Positions 41,001 to 50,000 of a DNA stretch of 64,000 bases are shown piece after piece. A program made the translations under genes and the position numbers. The DNA is taken from NCBI GenBank assembly GCA_029964075.1, contig CM057147.1:21659513-21723512 (forward strand), in the 5' to 3' direction. How positions within the stretch are numbered: the stretch's first letter is position 1; each line of letters begins with the position of its first letter. The notes beneath the pieces are model-generated. The model had not been told where the DNA came from and ran no database searches. It worked only from the letters and a program-made list of their open reading frames with translations. Source of the DNA: Patiria pectinifera. Taxonomy: Eukaryota > Echinodermata > Asteroidea > Valvatida > Asterinidae.

Positions 41001-42747
41001 TGCAAATGATGTGCTGTAGCTTTAATTGGTAAACTTTTGTTCTTGTGTGTGTGTTTCTGAACAGAGATTGCCAGAGGAGTGGAGAAGGCCACCACGAGCC
41101 TGAACCCGCCTCCCCTGATGTCCCTGACTCCCATGGGCATAGACCCCTTGATCCAGGCCGCTGCGGCCGCCGCGGCCATGCAAGCCAAGGTCCTAGCGCA
41201 GACCGGCATCAGCATGCCCAAGTACTACAACCCGCTGACTGTCAATCCGGTGCAGATCGCTGAGCAGACGCGCAAGAGGAAGCTGCTGTGGTCTAACAAG
41301 AAGGATGAGGTAGGGAGGCTGGGTCATTCTGAAGTGATGGGACCGTGGGGGGGGGGGGGGCAAGGGGGGGGGGGCTTGCCCCCTCCTGAAAAGCAAAAAA
41401 AGGGGGAAAGAAAGAATAAACTCTTTCCATGACTGCCGTCTTTGGAGGTGCATTGGAGGCGCGAAGTCATATAGCTGTTAACTTAATGGGTTTGGGGGGG
41501 GGTGGGGGATGTCCCTGCCCACCCTCGGAAAATGATAAATCGAGAATATGCTGGAAAAGTACAGGGATTCGGGGGGGGGATGTGTTGTGCCCCTTCTAGA
41601 CGCCCGTGGTCTCTGGACATTTGAGTCCAACTAGCTGAAACTAAAGGAGTATGGTGTTTTTCTTCTTGATTGTAGATGGCAGAGAAGGCGTCCAGCAACC
41701 AATGGGAGAGGACTGCCTTTGACGACGATGCCACCAAGGCTAAGTTCCGCCGTCTGATGGGAATTAAGGAGGGCGAAGAGGATCCAGAAACTGGTGAGAT
41801 GAAATTGCTGGCACTAATTTCGGGAAGGGGAGCTGTGCTAGATGTGCTGTCGTTAATGCAGCCATTCTAGCAAGCTTACTCGTAGTTGTTGAGGATACCC
41901 AAGTATTTAACTGATGCTATACTACTGCAAAGGAATTTATCATGATTGTCAATCCCTTCGTGATTTAATATGCGCAAGGCAATAATACAAGTTATACAGT
42001 CATCTGGTGTCAAAAACCGTTTTTCCAGTTTTTGCGACTTTAGCCTTTCATCTTCCTTCCTGTCGCAGTATATACTCTAAAACAGTGGCCACGTGTAAGT
42101 CATTCTAGTGGTCAATGTGGACACTTGTGACGTGAGTGCTCATGTAAGGTTAAAGTCTTAAGGTACAATTGTGCAAATTGTTGGGGGGGGTTTTCGGGAA
42201 TGAACTAAAGTTTATTATATTGGAATGAGAATGTGTTCCACAGAAGCCTGATGTTCCTAGTTAAAGAAATGTTCAGTTTGAGAGGTGAGAAGAAAACCCG
42301 GGAATGACGTTCCAGGGAAAACTCATGATGTCAGGTGGGAAAACCCCATGGAAGCATTTTGGGTTAAAAAACTCCATCAACTTTATGGCATTTTAAGCCT
42401 TAGTCACTGAAAAGAAAGGACTGCTGCATCTACCTGATTCCCTGACAGACCAATTGTCAATCCATGGCCAATATTGACATTATAACTGATCAAATACTGA
42501 CATTAAGACTAACCTACTCAGCTGTAACTCCTCTTATTTTTTTTCCACAGCTGAATCAGAGGAAGTGACTCGTCAGCAAGAGGAGCAAGCAAGACTTTTC
42601 AAGCAGCTAGACCAGGAGTATCAGATAGCCCGCGTCAAGACCCACACCCAGAGAAGCTTTGGGCTGGGCTTTGGTAGCGGTGGTATGGTAGTCCCCGCCC
42701 CGGCCCAACCCCAAGCCCAGGCCCCTCCCACAACCACGTCCAGCTAG
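27264..42747 (+). CDS. RSRC2: RSRC2, arginine/serine-rich coiled-coil protein 2
   Basis: Nuclear SR-related protein thought to act in pre-mRNA processing. Exons: 27264-27362, 29912-30641, 30861-30979, 35061-35689 (with a duplicated, interrupted end, see 35690-37099), 37984-38049, 39373-39605, 41065-41309, 41676-41793, 42551-42747. Two long RS/RSP blocks are followed by a charged coiled coil (ARRLERAKKLMEMKEKRDKEE). The conserved carboxyl region follows: KVLAQTGISMPKYYNPLTVNP, KRKLLWSNKK, WERTAFDDDATKAKFRRLMGIK and a QYQ-like helix ending THTQRSFGLGFGSGG. This end identifies RSRC2. If 35061-35689 is joined to the 37100 donor, the frame is open for 811 codons. As written, the exon end is broken by a fold-back insertion with a 308-bp duplication, so the long isoform may be impaired on this haplotype, or the assembly may be wrong here. 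Confidence 0.88.
27810..28235. repeat. GC-rich minisatellite (GCGGAGTGGCGGAG type)
   Basis: Short units such as GAGTCGCGGAGTGGCGGAGGC and GTGGAGTCGCAGAGTCGCGG are reiterated. A higher-order unit of about 190 bases occurs twice: 27820-27945 and 28012-28145, both ending in CCGATAGAGGGCGCAATTCTCGG. The long reading frames across it on both strands arise from the absence of stop codons in the repeat. Confidence 0.75.
28395..28645 (-). repeat. SINE, minus strand
   Basis: Reversed, it has an A box (TGTAGTGGTTAAGCG), then a B box GAGTTCGAATCC near 28570. The tail shares GGACTTTATTTCCCTT and AATCCTCCAGAGCCACA (plus strand 28405-28446) with 25378-25418 and 56157-56200. Confidence 0.7.
29160..29437 (-). 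mobile_element. TTAA/CCCTAACCCCCTAG element with minisatellite core
   Basis: Its reverse complement starts TTAACCCTAACCCCCTAG at 29437. It carries repeated ATCCTCAATCCTCCAAAATCC units, AGGCAGGACTGTCTGA on the plus strand, and a middle also found at 39629-40024 on the opposite strand. The far terminus is not clear. It lies in RSRC2 intron 1. Confidence 0.65.
32190..32195 (+). terminator. polyadenylation signal of the RS-BEN isoform
   Basis: AATAAA lies about 170 bases after the BEN-exon stop codon. A second AATAAA is at 32486-32491. Either would give a short 3' UTR and supports this exon being terminal. Confidence 0.5.
33236..33618. mobile_element. TA-flanked MITE, pogo/Tigger type
   Basis: The ends CAGTGGAACGCCGCTATAAC and (reverse) CAGTGGAACGCCGCTATACT are inverted and flanked by TA on both sides (33234-33235 and 33619-33620). 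CAGTGGAAC-type ends with TA duplications mark the Tc1/mariner superfamily, pogo/Tigger branch. It is 383 bases with no transposase, in an RSRC2 intron. Confidence 0.8.
35690..36683. mobile_element. 1-kb fold-back element inside the RSRC2 RS exon
   Basis: The left arm begins GTGATCTGTTCATTTTGCT at 35694 and is inverted at the right end, finishing 36680. Matching inverted pairs continue inward: TTATTCGGTTCAATGGCAA (36103) against its complement (about 36308-36326), and GTGATGCAGAAA (36209) against 36246-36259. The arms are about 480 bases with a loop of only 20-30 bases near 36230. It contains no protein. It lies exactly at the exon edge where copy 2 has its donor site. Confidence 0.85.
36792..37099 (+). 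repeat. RSRC2: second copy of the RSRC2 RS-exon 3' end
   Basis: These 308 bases repeat 35376-35689 with about four substitutions and one 6-base deletion. Unlike the first copy, this one ends in a proper donor (CAGGTAAGTG at 37100). Its left flank (36684-36791) is unrelated to the exon, and no clear acceptor precedes it. It encodes KSSRRSRSRSVTPKRSKRKS-type RS sequence in the RSRC2 frame. Confidence 0.85.
38361..39217 (+). mobile_element. TTAA-type element with 261-bp internal tandem units
   Basis: The left edge TAACCCTAACCTCCTAG resembles the piggyBac-like termini, and the right edge is ATAGGGTTTAA at 39207-39217. Inside, a unit of about 261 bases is repeated (starts near 38637 and 38898, plus a partial unit before). 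Each unit includes GGTACAGCCTACGAACTTGAC, TTTGCCTTTCGGCCTTAAT and AATGGGTTGAGGCAGTGC. It lies in the RSRC2 intron before exon 39373. Confidence 0.7.
39629..40024 (+). mobile_element. TTAA/CCCTAACCCCCTAG element, plus-strand copy
   Basis: Starts TTAACCCTAACCCCCTAGGC 24 bases after the donor of RSRC2 exon 39373-39605. It shares long stretches with the reverse complement of 29160-29437 and holds four or more units of CATCCTCAATCCTCCAAAAT. The right edge (TTAA at 40021) lacks a TAGGG terminus, so that end is probably incomplete. Confidence 0.7.
40495..41025 (+). repeat. two dispersed element fragments
   Basis: 40495-40760 is a diverged copy of the interior of the 4591-4902 element (TATTTGGGAC, GCTGGTTACCAATAGCC, AAGAAGTTTTGTGATGTCATTTT). 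40830-41025 matches 16527-16733 and, inverted, 9383-9552. They fill the intron before RSRC2 exon 41065. Confidence 0.6.
41337..41611. mobile_element. G/C-run element, copy 2
   Basis: It has G homopolymers at about 41347-41372 and 41495, the string CCACCCTCGGAAAATGATAAAT, GAGAATATGCTGGAAAAGTA and an end CTAGACGCCCGTGG. These match the 3523-3845 copy in the same order. It lies in the RSRC2 intron before exon 41676. Confidence 0.55.
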
Positions 42748-42985
42748 ACCAGGAGTATCAGATTGCCCACGTCAAGACCCACACCCAGAGAAGCTTTGGG
42801 CTGGGCTTTGGTAGCGGTGGTATGGTAGTCCCCGCCCCGGCCCAACCCCAAGCCCAGGCCCCTCCCACAACCACATCCAGCTAGACCAGGAGTACAAGAT
42901 TGTCCACGTCAAAACCCACACCAAGAGAAGCTTTGGGCTGGGCTTTCGTAGCGGTGGTGTGGCAGTCCTCGCCCACAACCATGTT
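42604..42985 (+). repeat. RSRC2: 137-bp tandem triplication of the RSRC2 terminus
   Basis: Units start at 42604, 42741 and 42878 with CAGCTAGACCAGGAGTA. The first unit is coding. At the first junction the frame is shifted, so the same CAGCTAGACC is read as AGC TAG and ends the protein. Units 2 and 3 are therefore 3' UTR, with unit 3 more diverged and truncated. Confidence 0.85.
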
Positions 42986-42989
42986 TCAT

Positions 42990-45980
42990 GTTTCAGAATC
43001 TTTCACTCAAAAAATGAGTTTTAAATGCCAACCGCCAATGCATTTTAAGGATTAGGCCACATCATAGTGATTTGCTATTGTCATTGCTGTATAGGATATT
43101 AGGTGCAGATAGATGTGTAGTTGAATTTCGAGAGGTGGCCTTGAATATTTCCACATTTATGACAAATCGAGAGTGGTTTGTTTTGCTTTTTTGTTTTAGG
43201 CACTAGTAATGATTGTTATTTTTATGGGGGCTGTCAAATTTGTTTGGATTGAGGAGCCTAATTTTCGCTTGTTTTGAATCGTTAATGCTGCAATTAGTAG
43301 ATCTGGTCGAGCAACAGAACTGCAACGGAATACTGTTGATTAGTAACGGCATCAAAATGATAAAGATCATAATTTGGATAATGGCAAGTCGTTCCTAGTT
43401 TACAAAAGCCACGCGCTGTGGCACAAGGACTTCGCAATGAATCCCAAATACTGGTCTTGAATTAAAATTAATACCATTTTCATCCTCACCAGGAGTCCAC
43501 AATTTGTAGTGAACTGACTTAGCCAGTGAACATTTCATTTGTTTTTCTTCTTGTGTAAATATAGAAACTGAGGTTTTGGACTTCACCAGGATTTCATTTA
43601 CACTAGTACTACATTGTATAATGATTTCATGTATTTCAAACATATTACTCAGTGACTTAAGCTTGACAAAAAGTTGAATTGGTTTTTTTTGTTATGCAAT
43701 CTTTTTCCACAAAACAAACGTTGCGTAAACATTCTTGTCCCCTTAAACTTACATCAGCTGATTTACCATCCCCACTTTTGGCAAGGGGGAAAAACACTGA
43801 CTGTTAATCAGGTTATTAATATTTGTCACAAAAATTACTGGATTTTGAAATGTCCAATTTCTCCCATACTAGCTCTCCTGTTTTGATTGTGTGATTTTTG
43901 TCCATAAAAAAAGTGTGGCTAAATATGGAATGATATGGAACTTGGAAAGGTCTTCATACGATGTATGCTTTGATGACATTCATTTCAGTGCATAAATGCT
44001 GTATATATGACAATGTACATGAGTCGATGACTTTTGATTCCCGTTCTTGATTACTGATTATTTTTCATTTTAGTACTGTTACTAGACTGTGAATGTTCTG
44101 TTGATAATATGTGCATTTTGGTGTGTTGTAGCTCAGCATAGTGTAGTTAAGCAAGGTAGTGCTTTGAAGAAAAAAAATCAATTGTTTACAAATTAAATTC
44201 TTAGTAAAAAATTTGAACCTTCAGCCACCACTTTACTGCCTCATTAATAAGTTGGGTTTTTTGCATCATTACCTGTTTCATGCCTTAGAATTGTATGAAC
44301 TAGAAACCAAGTTCATTTTTGTTTGATTTTCCAAATTTCCCTTGTTAGATTAATTTTGCTCTTCTTTAAAAGCTCAGAACTTCAATTTGTAGTGGAATTG
44401 CCTCATTTTTGTAACACAGAGTATCTTGTTAGGAACGTATTTGGAATGCTTTGTATTTTTTAACTGGAATTGGCCGAGTGATAAATGCATGTTGATAAAC
44501 ATTCCCAATTATTAGAAGAGTTGATGATTGAAATGAAGTGCTCCGTGCACACATAAGTGGAGTTTTAAAATGCATTCTTCGAGGGCCAGAATCTAAAGAA
44601 ATGCTCAAGTTGTTCAAGTCCTTCAGTGGCCCTAAGGTTGCTTTGTTATAGGATTTGTCTTGGTGAAGGATTGGATTCTGAATGTAATGTTCCTTCCTGA
44701 AGAATTTTGTCAGAAAACATGGAATTTTTTTTTCAGAGTATGTTTATGTAGCCAGTTGTCTCTCTGATTTTCCCTAAATACAAGAAGAAAATTGACTTTC
44801 GCATGTGAAAAATTATATCCCTAGGTTGCAAAACTAGTCATAAAGAAATTACGTAAAATGTTGGTGAAGAAAATAACAGTGTGTTGCATTTGGAAAATAT
44901 TGTTACACAGCTATAGACCTTATTCATGAGGAAGCCATTTTCGATCGTGTTCTCTGAATCTATTTTATAAATTGTAAACTGCTGAATTGGATTTTATGAT
45001 TGGAATGCGGGCCAATCAGCACTTTTAAATTTTTCATATGTGGTTTAAAACATTAGCGCATATTTGATCACAAATTTAAAAATTATTCATCAGAGCAGAC
45101 TGGTATTAAGTTATAATGAATTTTTATTTCATTGCTTTTCATTTCTACTCTGACGTTCCAAAACGCCAGTTTACCTCGCTTTCTGTTCTCTCTTGCAACC
45201 GTGGGATTAAATTTCAGTGATTTAGTATCGGCTGGTACGTGTGTTTGCATAGCGCTTTCAATATTAGCATATATGAATATATGCATGTTAATTAGACCTT
45301 GCAATTTATTCAAATGAATGTACTAGTATTTGTTGATGATGCGCATGCATGCCTATTGGTAACTATCTCCAACTTCAGCATATGTATGCTATGGAATCTT
45401 GTTTTTTTTATATACAATAGTGAATAAGAGTAGTATGCAAATTGTGTTTTGCTGCAAGTATCAAGTTTGTTCCAATAAATATGATTTCCTATTGCAAAGA
45501 ATAGTGGTCATCGTTCATGTTTTTTTTTTATTATTATTTTCAAGTCGGTCCTTTCTACAAGACACGCCTTTGCTTAACTGTCCGTTTCAGTGAAATAAAT
45601 TAAACCAAGTTAAACGGCAAATTCTGGGCAAACAAACCGCCTTAAAAAAATGCAGAGCATAATAGTCTTGTAAAAATACAAACTATATAATTTTTATTAA
45701 AATTTCAAGGTTTACATACCACAATGATTTTGTACTATCCAGTAAACTCTTTGTTCATACAAAATGGGTAAATAGAATTTAGACTTATATTTCATGATAG
45801 ATTACTACAAAGGAAATATTCTAAATAATACATTTTAATTTGTCATGATTTACACTTGATAACAGCTGGCGTACGTTACAAACAACTACGTTATTCACCC
45901 ACAGGGAGTGTAAAGACTAGTACTTCTAATATATATTGCAAAACGTATAATGCAAGTACCCATAAATTTCACCCAAATTC
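42990..45980. other. RSRC2 3' UTR and convergent intergenic DNA
   Basis: No exon is recognisable. An AATAAA at 45474-45479 is a candidate RSRC2 polyadenylation signal, and TTTATT at 45693-45698 a candidate on the minus strand for NDH-2. The sequence is AT-rich and largely unique by eye, consistent with a long 3' UTR. Confidence 0.45.
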
Positions 45981-46935
45981 TCAAAATTATGTGTGTTAAG
46001 AGTATTGATTGATGTTCTTCTTGCATCCAGATGAATTTCTGCCTTGTCAATTTTTTGAAAAGTCAATTTTTGGCCGAAAAGTCAATTTTTGGCCGATTTT
46101 GACTAAAAATGTAAGGCTAACCCCTTGCATTTTTTTCAATTTTGGCTAAAAAATGAAATGTCCTGAAAGTTGCTAGAAAGATGCCTTAAGGGCCCTAGAA
46201 CGCATTCCCAATCAATTGCTGTACAGATGTGCTATTAAAGGGGAAATTCTGTTGAAAAATTAAGGTAAAATCGCTCAAAAAATTACTTTTTTTCTCCAAA
46301 AATTGAAGATTTTGGCCCAAATCTTCAAACTTATGTGTGTTAGAGTATTGAATGATGTTCCTCTTGCATCCAGATGAATTTCTGCCTTGTTTTGAGAAAA
46401 GTCAATTTTTGGCCGATTTTGACTAAAAATGTAAGGCTAACCCCTTGCATTTTTTTTTCAATTTTGGCCCAAAAAAATGAAATTTCCTGAAAGTTGCTAG
46501 AAAGATGCCTTAAGGGCCCTAGAACGCATTCCAAATCAATTGCCGGACAGATGTGCTATTAAAGGGGAAATTCTGTCGAAAAATTAAGGTAAAATCGCTC
46601 AAAAAAATACTATTTTTTCCTCCAAAAATTGAAGATTTTTGCCCAAATCTTCAAACTTATGTGTGTTAGAGTATTGATTCATGTTCCTCTTGCATCCAGA
46701 TGAATTTCTGCCTTGTTTTGAGAAAAGTCAATTTTTGGCCGATTTTGACTAAAAATTTAAGGCTTAACCCTTGCATTTTTTTTCAATTTGGCCAAAAAAT
46801 GAAATTTCCTGAAAGATGCTAGAAAGATGCCTTAAAGGCCCTAGAACGCATTCCCAATCGATTGCTGGACAGATGAGCTACTAAAGGGGAAATTCTGTCG
46901 AAAAATTAAGGTGAAATCGCTCAAAACAAATACTT
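45981..46935. repeat. three-unit tandem repeat, about 330 bp per unit
   Basis: Units start near 45981, 46325 and 46651 (TCAAACTTATGTGTGTTAGA). Each includes TTGCATCCAGATGAATTTCT, TTTTTGGCCGATTTTGACTAAA, AGATGCCTTAA and AAAATTAAGGTAAAATCGCTC. The first unit has an extra GAAAAGTCAATTTTTGGCC duplication. The repeat lies between the converging RSRC2 and NDH-2 genes and is probably within the NDH-2 3' UTR or just beyond it. Confidence 0.85.
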
Positions 46936-47091
46936 TTTACAAATACACTAAAGTGTATACTATATAAACATTCATAAAATTTGCATAAATTCTTTTGGGT
47001 GTATTCCTAAAACAAGACAAAAAGGCACCTCTCATTTTTCAATCCCTGCCCATACAACTACGTCCAATCCTTAAAATGCCTAATTTTAAGC

Positions 47092-50000
47092 CTAGAATCT
47101 AGATATGTCTCTGCCAAATAACAACGTCTTGGTCCAGTCAATGGGAACCTGCATCCGTAGTCTCCAACTACCCAGACGGGTGAGGTACGCAGACCGCCAC
47201 AGCAGCCAGGAGTAGAACCCTGTACCAAGAGATTGCATCGAGAAGGGATATTAAGGGTAACGTCCTTTTTGGGGTTTTGGGGGTACCAAATACCACAGAA
47301 TACTACATGTGTTGTGCACGCTTGTATGTTAAGAAATGCATACTACAGATTACACATGTGCTACTCAGTAATATTTTGTAGCTTTACAATGTAGGTGATG
47401 TTAGGGTGAAGGGTAGAGCCTTGGATGCCTCCAAGTTTTAAAGTTGGTTCCCCATACTCTTTTCAAATTGTATCTCAAAAATTCCATGTCTTAAATTGCT
47501 ATTTTTCTTCCAATACAAAATTATTCACTTTTGAATGAGACATCGACCAAAAACATTGACCCTCATTTAGTTACTGAACTATTGCTTTACAATTTCGAAG
47601 TATTTGGTTACCAGACAATTGTTCCGTTCTCGCGGGGTAGGCTGGTTCCCGCCCCACAATCAGTATTGATAATGTATGCCGTGGACCAGAGCCAGTCTCC
47701 TGGAAAAGCAGATCCGTTTGTGCCCGAAACAAAAAGCTTTATTTGCAGAGTGTTGCAGATATCCAAAAGAAAGGGGAATTAAAGTTTTTTGGTTGAAATA
47801 AAACATACAAGCTAAAACAACATTATTAAAAGACAATTTTTTGAAGAGCACGGGGAACGCAACTTTAAGGGTGATATAACTCTGTTGTCGTCATGTGCTT
47901 GTCGAAGTCCAACAGTTAACACTAAATTTTAATTTTATTTCTTGTTCTTGCATTCAGGCGGGACTTAAACCCTTGACCTCCTGCTTACTACTGCAGATGC
48001 CTAACCACTTGATTACTAAGCTTTGCAAGGTCAACTGGCATAGCAACTGTTCCAGAAGTCTGAGAACCAGGACGGTGTTGTGGAACATTTGGACCACAAA
48101 AATACACTAAAAATGTCTGGAAATTTGCCAAGGACTTAGATTTCAGTAGAAGCCTCCAAATAGCACAAGCAGGATTTCTAAAATATTTTCAAGCAACCTC
48201 GAGTAACAGTGATTGTCATAAGAGGCAAATGCTGCATGCCGTATGAATGGCTGAGTATATCCTCCATACAAGACAGGAAGTTGCAAACAAGAGGCTACCT
48301 CTTGTAAACCATAGCTTATCTTGAAAGGAAATATAAGACTACGGTCAAAAAAAAAAAGTCTCCGGTTTCTGGTATGCACGCGCGTCGCCGTAGCCATGTG
48401 CGTCGGCAAAATGAAAACGATTTTTTTTCAATGAAAGATGATGTCTCAAAACCGCCAAACTCACTGGTTTGACTGGAATCCTGCTGCTGCACAATTTTAA
48501 CATGTTTTTAGATTGGGTTATGGTCGAGAATAAGCTTTATGTGGCCTCTCTGGACTCCCATATATTTGCACTAAGTTTAGTCGGGCACCATTTGCAGTCA
48601 TCAGCCGACATTTGAAGCAAAAAGATCAGGTAAAAAAAAAAAAAGCCACGTCGCCGCACCACTTTTTGGGCAAGCTCCATACCGGAAACCGGAGACTTTT
48701 TTTTTGGCCTGATCTGGCGGCAGCCAGTTTCTGAGGTGGCACCAGGCTTGTGTAATTCGCGCTCGGGTAGTACGCACGCACTTCAAGCTCCTTCGACCAA
48801 TAGAGTTACCTAAATGTGCACACACCTTGTCTTTAAGAACACATGTGACATGCGCGTGAGCGTGGTACCACTGCAGTAATGGCTTCCAATTCTGGTCGCT
48901 GGATTCTGCTACGCAAAAGCAAATCTGTGAATTTTTAGACTGAGACTGGTTCTAAAAAAAATTGTTTTCAAAACTGAGAAGTGAAAGCGGTAGGTTTTAT
49001 TTAACCCTATCCACCCCAACTGCATCAAAATCCATCCCCCCATTTTGGTGGATTTTGGGGGACTTGATCCAGAAGGCCTGGCATGACTAATTATTGATGG
49101 AGTATGATGGACTTGGGCCTAATGGCCTGAAGCAGTGCTAGGGGTATCCGATTGATTTTGCCTAGCTTCCTGTACTGCTATTGTGATAAAAGCCATGTGT
49201 AGCAAGTCAATGAAGAATGTTGAACCAGTGCGTCACTAGTGGTGGATTCCATTATGTCATGTACAGTTAATACAGTGTATTAACGCACAGTGATTGATGG
49301 ATTTTGATGGAATTGGCCCAGTTCCTAGTAAACAACACTAGGGATTTAGGGTTAAGTGGTTTATCTAACCTTGATTCTTGATGACCGGTGTGTTGGTCAG
49401 CCCCTTGTAGTCTCCTACATAGGCCAGCATACCCATATTCTGGTACTGGAACGGAGGGCAATCCTCCCCCGAGTTCTTGCTGAGGGACTGAGCCACATAC
49501 CTGCCTTGTCTCTCTGCAACCTGTGGAACAAGAATAGAAGAAGACACATCTGATTTGCAAAGTCAAATTAATATGCATTATCAGGCCCTGATTTTTACTC
49601 ATATTTTGTTATAATTAACTAGATGTAAAACTCTTCCAGGAAAGTACCTAAGTGCTCTGTGCACCAACAAATCCATTATACATGAGTTTGAACGAGCACG
49701 TCAAAACTGAAGATTACCATTGATATATTTATCACAGGTTTGTCAAATTTTATCCAATTTCTTTCAACCATGCATCATTATTCAAAAGAGAGATAAAAAA
49801 TATTGCATTTTGCATGGAGACACTTGGAAATGCAACATTTTTGGAAATATAACATTTTAAGTGTAAGAATCCTTGGGTACAAATATCTGAATTTCGACAA
49901 ATCTGGCACTTCGTGTTGTGCACTGAAACAAGGACTTTTTCACAGAATTTTATTCAATAATGAATTTTCTGCACTTCATATCTAAATATTACTGATAGTG

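Noticed and set aside
45981..46935. Centromeric satellite
   Set aside because: There are only three units flanked by expressed genes.
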